Origin: Melanopsichium pennsylvanicum
Taxonomy: Eukaryota > Basidiomycota > Ustilaginomycetes > Ustilaginales
Direction: 5' to 3'
Length of the DNA: 64,000 nucleotides
Assembly: GCA_900208305.1 (NCBI GenBank)
Contig: OAPG01000003.1
Location: forward strand, 186,001 to 250,000
Under the pieces are notes generated by a model that was given only the letters and a program-made list of their open reading frames with translations, was not told the origin of the DNA and ran no database searches. Made by a program: the position numbers and the translations under genes. This document shows positions 41,510 to 50,147 of this stretch, in pieces (the stretch's first letter is position 1; each line of letters starts with the position of its first letter).

Positions 41510-41953
41510 AGTTGGAAGCTTATCTTTCACACAGCTCACACTGTAGATGAAATTATGAATAATGCAATCGCAACGGTGTCATACACGAGTCATGATCAGA
41601 ATGACGTGCAAGTGAAAGTCATGATGATTCTTTGATAACGACGAGACATACGCCAAATAGTAGTGCTCTATGAATGTACAAGTGGAAATGGCACTGTTTG
41701 GTCAATGACCGATCCTCACAAAACGTAGTTTATGAAAATGCGACTCAACGACAAAATATGCTGAGCTGGGGTGCGCCAGACCATACCTATTGGCTGCAAA
41801 AACACAACAAATGAGCAAAGACATTCTTGTGGAAGCTATCAAATTGTTGGGCTGCACAGCGGTTCTCAGACTTGCGTTGGTGCCGGCAATTTCTTGAACA
41901 GTATGTAAATCCGATATATTACATGGATCGTAGCATCTGCAATCGTCTGATCA
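41510..41953. other. Convergent intergenic region
   Basis: 444 bases between the ends of UVE1 and the alpha/beta hydrolase gene. It contains both 3' flanks; no gene is supported. Confidence 0.4.
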
Positions 41954-43543
41954 TTACAGCTTGGGTTTCTGTACCTGTCGATGGAGCTTTTCCTCCTTGA
42001 ACTTCTGTTGATTCAATTGGGTATCCAACACCTTGACGAGAGTGTCTGCGAGGATCTCTGGGTCCTCCTGTACAATCAGATGGTTTCCTTCGATAGCGAA
42101 GCTAATGCCGCGTTCGAGTTTGTCGATCTCACCTGCGAGTGCGGAATTGTTGAACCCTCCCTTCATGTTAATCATACCGACCCAAGCGCCGTGGTCTGTG
42201 GTCAGCATTCCTTTGCGACCAATGAAGCCCATCCAAGTGGAGCAGAAAGCGGCTGCCTCGTGCCATTTGTTGTTGCTCAGCTCCAGTGGCGTGCGCTTAA
42301 GGTCGTTCTCTTCCAGATCCTCTGCGACGAGTGCATGCGATCGAGGAACGGCGGATGCCCGTAGACCAAATCTGAGATGAAGATCGAGAACACGCGGATG
42401 CCACGCTTTGAAGAAGGGCTTTGATTTAAAGTAAGCCTTGGCGTCGAGGATTGAGTCAAACTTGTCTATACGTGCAACGGCACCTCGAGCAAGCGGCACT
42501 TCCGAGAGCGGCGGCCAAACTTCGTTGAAGAGATTGTGGATCTGCAACCGCTCTTCGTCATCGCAGTGGATGATGGCGGGATCAACGAGAATGACGCCCT
42601 CCAGCATGTGCGGTCGAGCGTGCAAGACAAAAGTGAGCGAAGCACCACCGAAAGAATGTCCGAGTCCGACGAGTCTGCGCTTAGCTTTTGGCGATGAGGC
42701 TTTGTGCGATGGTAGGAAGGTAGGGAGCCACGTTGTAGCCGCAGACGGGTCCGATGGTGCCTCGGGAAGGTACTGCTCCAGGAACTTTAGTATATCGCGT
42801 GGGTGGTCTACCCAACTGATGGTGTCGCCGAGAACATCGTGATTGATGCTGCCAGCTTGGCCGGAGTGGGTACAGTCAAAGTTCCAGATCTCATTGATGC
42901 GGTACTTGCCGCGAAACTCGTCGGTTTGCAGCTTTTGAACGAAAGCCTCCAAAGCTGGCTCGAAGATTTCTTTGTGAAAACCATTCGCATGGGCCATTAT
43001 CAGAGTGATGCCTTCTCGTGTGTCGTTGGCATGTGTGCTGGATTCGTTATCGAGCGAAGTGGGAACGATGCGATTGACGGTCATCCAGAGCTGAGCTTCG
43101 TTGGCGGCTCTCGCTTCTGTAATCCTTTGCGTGTGTCCAGACTTTGAGCAGCCATTACGTAGCGCGCGCATGATCTTGCGCTGATCTTCGTGTTCTTTTC
43201 CTCCGCAGACTTTAAGCCAGTGGTCGAAGTCAACTTCTCTACGTCGACGCTGTTCTGCTTTAGCTGCTTGTGGGTCAGACGGAATTGGGCCGCGCGCTGA
43301 AGTGCTCGGGAGGGAAGGGTTGTAGAGATCGGACTTAGCCGAGTTCACGTGCGACCTTGGCCATGCTGCAGGGTACACATGGGTGGTTGCGATCCATTGC
43401 TGTATGTGTTGGGAAGATGGGTCTTGAGAAGGGGCAGTGAAGATGATGCGCGGAAAGAGTGTTGGTATTGTCGGACGCTGCGGTGCGACGGAGGGCTCGA
43501 GCGAGGGTAGCAATTCGGCTGGACGGAAATCGTCGGACGGCAT
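41954..43543 (-). CDS. Alpha/beta hydrolase of the peroxisomal Lpx1/AKT2 type
   Basis: 529 residues from the ATG at 43543 (MPSDDFRPAEL). The open frame extends 83 codons upstream, but that part has no conserved look. The core starts with HANGFHKEIFEP (185-196), a signature of fungal AKT2-like and Lpx1-like hydrolases, and has the nucleophile Ser297 in GHSFGG. DHGAW and the late EGNHLIVQEDPE supply the likely catalytic His region. The protein ends KPKL; PKL is a plausible PTS1 variant, which fits the peroxisomal location of this family. Substrate unknown; members include lipase-like enzymes and hydrolases of host-selective toxin pathways in Alternaria, but no such cluster is present here. Confidence 0.82.
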   Translation of the reverse strand: MPSDDFRPAELLPSLEPSVAPQRPTIPTLFPRIIFTAPSQDPSSQHIQQWIATTHVYPAAWPRSHVNSAKSDLYNPSLPSTSARGPIPSDPQAAKAEQRRRREVDFDHWLKVCGGKEHEDQRKIMRALRNGCSKSGHTQRITEARAANEAQLWMTVNRIVPTSLDNESSTHANDTREGITLIMAHANGFHKEIFEPALEAFVQKLQTDEFRGKYRINEIWNFDCTHSGQAGSINHDVLGDTISWVDHPRDILKFLEQYLPEAPSDPSAATTWLPTFLPSHKASSPKAKRRLVGLGHSFGGASLTFVLHARPHMLEGVILVDPAIIHCDDEERLQIHNLFNEVWPPLSEVPLARGAVARIDKFDSILDAKAYFKSKPFFKAWHPRVLDLHLRFGLRASAVPRSHALVAEDLEENDLKRTPLELSNNKWHEAAAFCSTWMGFIGRKGMLTTDHGAWVGMINMKGGFNNSALAGEIDKLERGISFAIEGNHLIVQEDPEILADTLVKVLDTQLNQQKFKEEKLHRQVQKPKL

Positions 43544-44310
43544 TGTGTCGAAGATACCTCTTGTAGTGATGGGCAGTCCGGAGCTGGAGTTGGCGAGGTA
43601 TGAGCAAGCTGAGATTCTATGCAGCAGATACCTGAACGAGAAGCTGCAGGTAAGGACGAAGAAGCGATCGATTCTGTAGGCGGTCACGGATTCGGCAGGC
43701 AAAGGGATGTGTATGTAGCGTGTCGAGAAGAAGGACGCCGAAACAAGTTGGATGGTTGCTGTAGGCGAGGACCTGTCACAAAGAGAGGCCACAAAGTCGC
43801 AGCCGGTAGCCGGTAAAGGGGGCCGGCTTTTCCGGTTTGGCTCTCGTGCCGTCAGCTGCCCTTGAAGCGATTCGAGTGCGTATTTTCGGGCGATAGGACC
43901 GCATCATGGAAAGCATCTTCCGTGCGGTGTTAGAGAGTAAAACAATTGACTGGGGCAAGACCAACGTACTTACACCTTCATTCTCAGCGATGACGCTGTC
44001 TCCAACCAATTTGTTGCATGGCATTGGCACAAGTACATGATGGTTACATGAGGCAATGTGAAGATCTGTTTGCTGCAGTCATTGCAGAAGGTTTGGGTGT
44101 GCATAAGGGCCTAACAACCTAGAGGCAAAAATCCAAGCTCACTGCCACGCGCCAAAATGTGACGGTGCCACGCAGAGAGAGGGAACCGCCTTGGTATCAA
44201 CCGGCAAACTCGAACCACCACAATCACGCCCATCACACTCATAGCGCCTGTTTATCCACTCTGCGCCAACCATCAAGTTGATCTATCCCCTGCATCAATC
44301 TCAACGCACG
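43544..44310. promoter_or_regulatory. Divergent intergenic region, possible tiny spliced gene
   Basis: This separates the hydrolase and CUE-domain starts. On the minus strand an ATG at 44024 opens a short frame that meets GAAG/GTGTAAGT near 43973 and an acceptor CGGAAG near 43910. Splicing would give a 37-residue product ending FKGS. It resembles nothing I know and could be chance. The right 100 bases are the CUE gene leader. Confidence 0.35.
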
Positions 44311-44982
44311 ATGAATGACAGTTTAGGGGCACTACTTGCTATTGTCGTCCTTTGGTCGATTCTGCGCTTTGCCTTTGGTGGAGGAAACGATACTTCAAAC
44401 GGTGGTTCCCGCGCACCAGCGATCAACACGGCACGCACACGTCAAGTACCACAACATATGGTCGACTCGGTCAAGACACTCTTCCCACACATTCCTGATG
44501 CATCTATTCGGTACGACCTTCAATGCTCTGGAAGCGTTGAAGCCACCTGCGAGCGCATACTGAATGAGGGGGGACTCCCTTCGCCTCCCGCCGGCTTCTT
44601 TGGTACCGCCGAACCCTCGACTCCGTCCATCGCAGCAACTCTTCGTGCGCAGCATGCGAATCGTCCTTCAAACGGCGCCACTTCTAGCTCAGCTTCATCA
44701 ATCAGCACTCCCAGCAAATCTCCCAACCTCATCTCGCGCTTTGGACTTCAAACTCGTATAGTCGATGACATGCCATCTACACCCAGTTCCAACACGAGCG
44801 TCAACAGCCACGGCAGTCCCAGCAGCTGGGCAACCACTCCTGAAGAGAGGGCCAAGCTGCTCAAAGATCGAAAGGAACAAATGATCCTTGAAGCGAGAAG
44901 AAAGCTGCTCGAGAGACAGCAGACGGCGAAAGAAGCATCGCCCAACGCTTCGACGTCGGCTGCTCCGGCTGCTTCAACGTGA
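44311..44982 (+). CDS. CUE1: CUE-domain ERAD factor, Cue1-like
   Basis: 223 residues from the ATG at 44311, chosen because it gives a short lumenal start followed by one membrane helix (residues 5-22, LGALLAIVVLWSILRFAF); the frame's earlier ATG would add 11 residues. A CUE domain lies at about 45-88 (VDSVKTLFPHIPDASIRYDL ... ERILNEGG) with the Phe-Pro motif that contacts ubiquitin. The C-terminal helix (about 190-215, ERAKLLKDRKEQMILEARRK) resembles the Ubc7-binding region of yeast Cue1, which anchors the E2 Ubc7 at the ER for protein degradation. Helix, CUE and C-terminal basic helix match Cue1 in order and in length (about 200). Confidence 0.82.
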   Translation: MNDSLGALLAIVVLWSILRFAFGGGNDTSNGGSRAPAINTARTRQVPQHMVDSVKTLFPHIPDASIRYDLQCSGSVEATCERILNEGGLPSPPAGFFGTAEPSTPSIAATLRAQHANRPSNGATSSSASSISTPSKSPNLISRFGLQTRIVDDMPSTPSSNTSVNSHGSPSSWATTPEERAKLLKDRKEQMILEARRKLLERQQTAKEASPNASTSAAPAAST

Positions 44983-45442
44983 TCACTTTACAGCACCGCA
45001 AGCTTGCAATTCTCAGCATTGATTTTAGATTCTTTACCTGCGATCTTAGCTCGTTACCATTTGAACAGTGCGAGTGAACTAGTTCTGAGTGTGGGATGAT
45101 CACAGCATCGCGCTTTCTGAGCTCTGCTGCATCCTATCCTGCTGTCCGCCTCGCACCCTTGAGCGCTTGGTGCGAGCAGAGGCTCTCATAGGCCGAAGTA
45201 TTAAATAATGAAGACAAGCTCTAACACTGAAACTAGGAATTTTGACCGGTCACGTGCAATTCATTTTTTGACTCCGACGCTTTCTGGCTTTCTGCTTGTT
45301 CCAATGTCAGTTAAACTGTTCACCTCACCAATTGTCAAAACCCTGTGTATTTGCTATCACCATCTTCTTTCAACTTTGAACGCTGCTTCCATTCCTCGCC
45401 AATCGCGGTATACACCTCCCGGCTGGTCGTTACACCTTGAAC
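44983..45442. promoter_or_regulatory. Intergenic region before mL54
   Basis: 460 bases between two plus-strand genes, with the CUE1 3' flank and the mL54 promoter. Nothing else is supported. Confidence 0.4.
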
Positions 45443-46051
45443 ATGATCAGAGCTACATCCAAATCGATCCGAGCTTCGTGCTTAACCTTGCGTCAGACCA
45501 CAGCCTCTCGCGCCTATGCATCTGCATCTGCCTCTGCATCTACATCTGCAGCCGCTTCTTCGTCCAGCACTTCTAGCGAAACCCCTTCCCTCCCATCAGC
45601 AGCACCACCGGGCAGCGTACTCAAAGGCGTCTCGATTTATAAGGACAAAGCCGATCCAGTTGCGCTCCAGGATCACGAATACCCATCTTGGCTTTTCAAA
45701 CTTTTGGATGACCCATCCATCGCATCTTCTTCCTCGCTCGCCTCGATTGAGATGGCAGGCATGTCAAAGGGTGAAGCACGAGCCGCACAAAAGCGACAGT
45801 CCAAAATCTTGCGCGCTGCACAACTTGTCAAGGAGAAAGCCGAAGCAAAGGCCGCCGAGCGTGCTGCCAAGGCTGGCACGTTGGAAAGTACAAAGGTTTC
45901 GGTTGCTGAGCTCGAGGCCGCGATGAACCCAGCGGAGAAGAAAGCCCACTTGGTTGCAAAGGCAACAGCGGAGGAGCAGGCAAGAAGAAAGGCTCTCAGA
46001 AAGACCAACAAGGAGGCTATCAAGGCTCGTAACTTCGTCAGTGCTTCCTAA
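45443..46051 (+). CDS. MRPL37: Mitochondrial large ribosomal subunit protein mL54
   Basis: 202 residues from the ATG at 45443. The N-terminus (MIRATSKSIRASCLTLRQTT, then more Arg, Ala and Ser) is a mitochondrial presequence, followed by an Ala/Ser repeat. The core (about 53-90) reads VLKGVSIYKDKADPVALQDHEYPSWLFKLLDD, the mL54 signature (KG...DP.AL.D.EYP.WL..LL). The Lys/Ala/Arg-rich C-terminal half is an extended helix, common in fungal members, ending ARNFVSAS. Yeast name MRPL37. Confidence 0.9.
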   Translation: MIRATSKSIRASCLTLRQTTASRAYASASASASTSAAASSSSTSSETPSLPSAAPPGSVLKGVSIYKDKADPVALQDHEYPSWLFKLLDDPSIASSSSLASIEMAGMSKGEARAAQKRQSKILRAAQLVKEKAEAKAAERAAKAGTLESTKVSVAELEAAMNPAEKKAHLVAKATAEEQARRKALRKTNKEAIKARNFVSAS

Positions 46052-46196
46052 TCCCATCACGTTTCATGTCGCTGCACTCGCACACCCATCAAGCGTTGTT
46101 CATATGGCCTTTAAAAAGCAACAATGGACAATGGTTTGAAGTCCAATTTTAAATTGGTGTGATTTCACGTCCGCGACATTGAATGTGTGCGCAATT

Positions 46197-47622
46197 TCAG
46201 AAGCAGGGCCAGTTTCTGTTCGCAAACTCCTGCATATCGCCGACCAGAGCATCTGGATTATCTCTGCAATCGTGATACGTTGACACGAAAGATGAAGAAG
46301 AACTAGTTAGTCTCTGTTCAACTGTGCACCCTGTCAGGCAGGCATCTGATCGAGTGTACTCACAAGGCTGCGAAATGACCACCGAAATCGTGCATTTTGA
46401 AGAACTGCCAATTGAGACCGTACCTCTTTAGCCAGCTCTTGGGACCACTCACTATTTCGAAAGGAAAGCTTGAATATCCAAAAGGTTTTTGCTTCGCTGG
46501 TGCCCAAACACTCCAGTCAGGCTGGTCGAAGAGATGCATCGATTCCCTGTACGGCAAGAAAGACGTGTGAATCGAATTGGTGAGGTAGTAGATCATCACA
46601 GTGGTCAAGATGTCTTGATCGGTGATGAACGAGTGAGACGATGCATCTGTGTTGCACTCGTTGAACGCGGGGCATCGGGGATCGGACCATGTCTTATATT
46701 TTTCAAGGATCCATACGAGGATACCGACAGGATTGTCATAAAGCCCATAACCGAGCGTTGACGGCTGAGTAGCCTGGATCATGGCGTAGCCGTTTCCTTT
46801 GCTGAGATACTGCATACTGCGTTCAATACCGAGCACTTCTTGTGGATGATAGCCAAGAAGCTTCAAGCTCCTCGAAGCGAGGCCAGACCAACCCCGACCC
46901 TCAAGTGCAAGCACAGGATAAGTCCAAACGGGTGGAGACGGAGGGACGAAATTGATGTGCGCAATCTTGCAATTTGGACTGTTAGCCATGAAGCGAGTGA
47001 CGAGCGAGCCCCAATCGCCACCTTGAGCCATGTACGATTTGAAGCCGAGCACGGCTGTCATAAGCGTATCGAAGACTCGGGCGCTGTCTTGGAGTGTCCA
47101 GCCTTTCTGAAGAGGGGCCGAGGAAAGACCGTATCCAGGCAAACTCGGTACGATGACCTCAAAGCGAGGTGCTCGCGACTCGACAAGCTTCGAGGCAAAG
47201 TAGTATGCCTCGGTGAAACAGCCCGGCCAACCATGTGAGAAAACCAGTGGGATAGCAGGCATACCTGCCTTATCATCCGAAATGGACGACTTGAAGTGCT
47301 GATAATGCACGTTGATGCCTTCGATTTGAACCTGGTAATGAGCATGCTTGTTGAGCTTGTCCTCCACGCCCCTCCACCACTTTTTGACACCTTGATGCGG
47401 GGAACCGACGGCCTGACGATGATTATCCTTCGGATTTCCGGCTTTCCAATCATCTAAAATCTGTCGCAATTTGGCCAGCTCAGTGCCGTATTCCCATGGC
47501 TTGATACCGCCGGTGATCTCAGACTCTGGGAGTCTAGCATCGTCGAGCTTGCGTTGCAGCCGGTCGAGGTCTGCATCTGAAAATTCGAGACGGATCTGAC
47601 GCGGCTTGCCTACCTCAGACAT
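46197..47622 (-). CDS. Epoxide hydrolase, microsomal (EHN) type, two exons
   Basis: Exon 1 is 47622-46364 and exon 2 is 46263-46197, together 441 residues. The N-terminal EHN domain (about 8-115) has IRLEFSDADLDRLQRKL and WEYG. The alpha/beta core has the oxyanion-hole motif HGWPG (130-134) and the nucleophile Asp203 in QGGDWGS. The catalytic His lies in DFGGHFAAL at the end of exon 1; the intron (CTT/GTGAGT ... TTGCAG/A) must be removed to give DNPDALVGDMQEFA, the family C-terminus. Unspliced, the protein ends three residues after the catalytic His. No N-terminal membrane anchor is seen, so it may be soluble. It opens epoxides to diols, probably in detoxification. Confidence 0.92.
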
Positions 47623-48527
47623 GCTGCTTGATTGATGAGATACTCAAGATTGGTTATTAGAGTTGTTTCAGAAGGTTGAGCGTGATGATGGCGAATTGTA
47701 AAGCCAGCACTTGAAGCTGTCTGTCCCAAATGAGCAAAAGGAAGGGATCTGAGGGTCTTGGCAAGGGCCAACGATCAACTCGTCAACTTGCGTTGCGGGG
47801 ATACCAATTCTTCGCAATCACATTTGTGGCGGCTGTTGACCGTACATAAGCGAGGAAGGAGGATCGCTCACACAGAGACTCTGCCGAAAGCTCTTTTTTT
47901 TTGATAGGGCCCCGCGCTCAGAGACTAGCAAGATGACATCTAACTTATCGGAGTCTTGTCGATGAAGCTTAGTACACTCATTCGCGCTCGTGTCATCATC
48001 TTATGAGCCAGTCAAACTTGAATTTCATGCCATCACATCTGGTATAGCATCGCTGACGCAAGTACAGCACGAATTGATTGTGGATACAGTATCGTAGTGC
48101 GTATTTCATTGAAGTCGCTCGGCACGAAGCATGTCAGCGCTGCCGCGGTTCAGTTGCAAAAGCTGCTTGGGCTGTTTGTCCGCATTGGCGTATCGTTCCA
48201 TGAGTTGTTGACACGATAGCAACGAGTAACTTCGATTGGATGATGACCCCTATGAACCAGATTTGGCGCTCACTCTGGCTTGGTACAAGAAGTTCGAAAG
48301 CGCTGATGAAGCTGTATCACTTTCTTTTAGAGTCCTTTGAAAGCTGCAATTCCTTTTGATGGCCAATGCAAGTACGGTATGCGGAAAAGACAGCCACGCG
48401 TTATACAACGATTTTTGTATCTGCACCCACCCGCCCTTGAACATACTCCACATTCATCTTGCCGTTTCAAGTCTTTCCTATCTGATTCACTCAGTAGTCC
48501 AATTTCAGATGGAATCACAAGTTCAAG
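47623..48527. promoter_or_regulatory. Divergent intergenic region
   Basis: 905 bases between the epoxide hydrolase and dipeptidase starts. It holds both promoters. Short frames near 48250-48553 overlap the dipeptidase leader and are not supported. Confidence 0.4.
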
Positions 48528-49937
48528 ATGGCCATCACAGGACTTCTCAATAAAGCCCAAGAAGGTTGGCTCCCCGGTGGAGATATCAACGCCGCAATCA
48601 GGCGGAAGCTGGTTTTCAAGGCACGTCTTCGGCTCGCTGCATGGGCGACGGCTCTTTGCTTGGCGTTCATCTTTTGGCCTAGCTTTACTTGTGTCACAAA
48701 TACTATTTCGACACTATGGCAGCCGCGAATGGACGCAAGATGCGATTCAACCAGTTCAAGCTGGCGCTGCGTTAATGCAAGGAAGCACGCTGTGCAGCTT
48801 TTGTCCAAGCATCCATTGATTGACGGGCACGTCGATGTTCCTGTCGTCGCTCGCTATCGATACGGCAACAAGGTCGAAAACATTCCTTTCGATCAGCCAG
48901 CTTTCCTCAATGGCAGCTATCCAACTACAGGCCATGTCGACATCCCCAGACTGCGAGCGGGCAAGAGTGGTGGCTTCTTTTGGTCAGCCTACGTCGCGTG
49001 TCCAGATGACTCGACCGTCGGAGATGACTTTGAGCACGCAGGATCTGACATCGCGGTAAGAGATACTCTTGAACAGCTTGACGTGATTAAACAGATGAAT
49101 GTCAAGTATCCTCACGACTTTGGACTCGTTGCGAGTGTCAGTGAGGCTCGAAACGCTTTCAAACACGGCAAGATGATCAGCTTTATCGGTATCGAAGGCG
49201 CACATTCGCTCGGTAACTCTCTTTATGCTTTGCGTGCTTTTTCATCAATGTTCAGCAATAAAGTACCTGGTCCAGTGCGATATCTGACACTCACGCATAC
49301 CTGCCACAATGCATTTGCCGACAGTGCAGGTCAGCAACCACCACGATGGAATGGTCTCAGTCCTTTCGCTCCGCATCTAATCAACGAGCTCAATCGCCTT
49401 GCCATCGTGCCGGACCTGTCTCATGTCTCGGATGAGACGGCGCTTCAAACAATTGTCATGACGAGAGGCCCTGTCATGCTTTCACACTCGGCTGCACGCG
49501 CGCTAAAGGATCTCGAGAGGAACGTCCCTGACTCTGTCCTCGCGAAACTCGCTGGCTCGGAAAAGGATCATGTGGTCATGATCAACGCCTATCCAGGCTT
49601 CATTGGCGGAAGCGAAGACCTCGAACAGGTAATCAAGCACGTTGAGCATGTTAGCAGCATCATTGGAAAGGATCATGTTGGTGTAGGTACCGACTTTGAC
49701 GGCATTCTATCGGTTCCAAAGGGTTTCGAAGACGTGAGCCACTATCCTGACCTTGTGGCAAAGTTGATACATCGAGGATGGACCGACCGCGAGATTGTTG
49801 GCTTCGTCGGGGAAAATGTGTTGCGTGTGCTCGAGAATGCCGAACATGTTGCCCACAAGATGAGCAAGAACGGTGCACAGCCTGACAACACCAGATGGAA
49901 CGACGTCTTCGATCACAAGTCGCATAACGAGCTGTGA
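48528..49937 (+). CDS. Membrane dipeptidase (peptidase M19, renal dipeptidase family)
   Basis: 469 residues. One membrane helix lies near residues 35-55 (AAWATALCLAFIFWPSF), giving a type II membrane protein with the enzyme outside or in the vacuolar or ER lumen. The metal sites are visible: LIDGHVDVPV (first His and Asp), FIGIEGAHSLG (bridging Glu), YLTLTHTCHNAFADSA, DLSHVSDETAL and MLSHSAARAL. GVGTDFDGI is also typical of M19. The family cleaves dipeptides and some beta-lactam-like bonds with two zinc ions. No introns are needed. Confidence 0.93.
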   Translation: MAITGLLNKAQEGWLPGGDINAAIRRKLVFKARLRLAAWATALCLAFIFWPSFTCVTNTISTLWQPRMDARCDSTSSSWRCVNARKHAVQLLSKHPLIDGHVDVPVVARYRYGNKVENIPFDQPAFLNGSYPTTGHVDIPRLRAGKSGGFFWSAYVACPDDSTVGDDFEHAGSDIAVRDTLEQLDVIKQMNVKYPHDFGLVASVSEARNAFKHGKMISFIGIEGAHSLGNSLYALRAFSSMFSNKVPGPVRYLTLTHTCHNAFADSAGQQPPRWNGLSPFAPHLINELNRLAIVPDLSHVSDETALQTIVMTRGPVMLSHSAARALKDLERNVPDSVLAKLAGSEKDHVVMINAYPGFIGGSEDLEQVIKHVEHVSSIIGKDHVGVGTDFDGILSVPKGFEDVSHYPDLVAKLIHRGWTDREIVGFVGENVLRVLENAEHVAHKMSKNGAQPDNTRWNDVFDHKSHNEL

Positions 49938-50147
49938 TTTAGGAAATTGAAATTTCTTGCTTTCATTCCAGTCATTCATCTATCTTTTGCATAATCACAT
50001 TAGTTTGCGTAACTGAGGAGATCGTATGTGTTTGCGAGAGGTCGCTGCGAGAGACACACGAAATCGAATTGATTCGAATTGGATAGCATTAGCAAAGAGA
50101 ACCAATTGTTCCTGCGATGGAAAGGCACAGATTGCGAGTGCATAAAC

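Noticed and set aside
43544..43792. 83-codon N-terminal extension of the alpha/beta hydrolase
   Set aside because: The extension has no targeting logic for a protein with a C-terminal PTS1-like end and looks like an untranslated leader; the ATG at 43543 is preferred.
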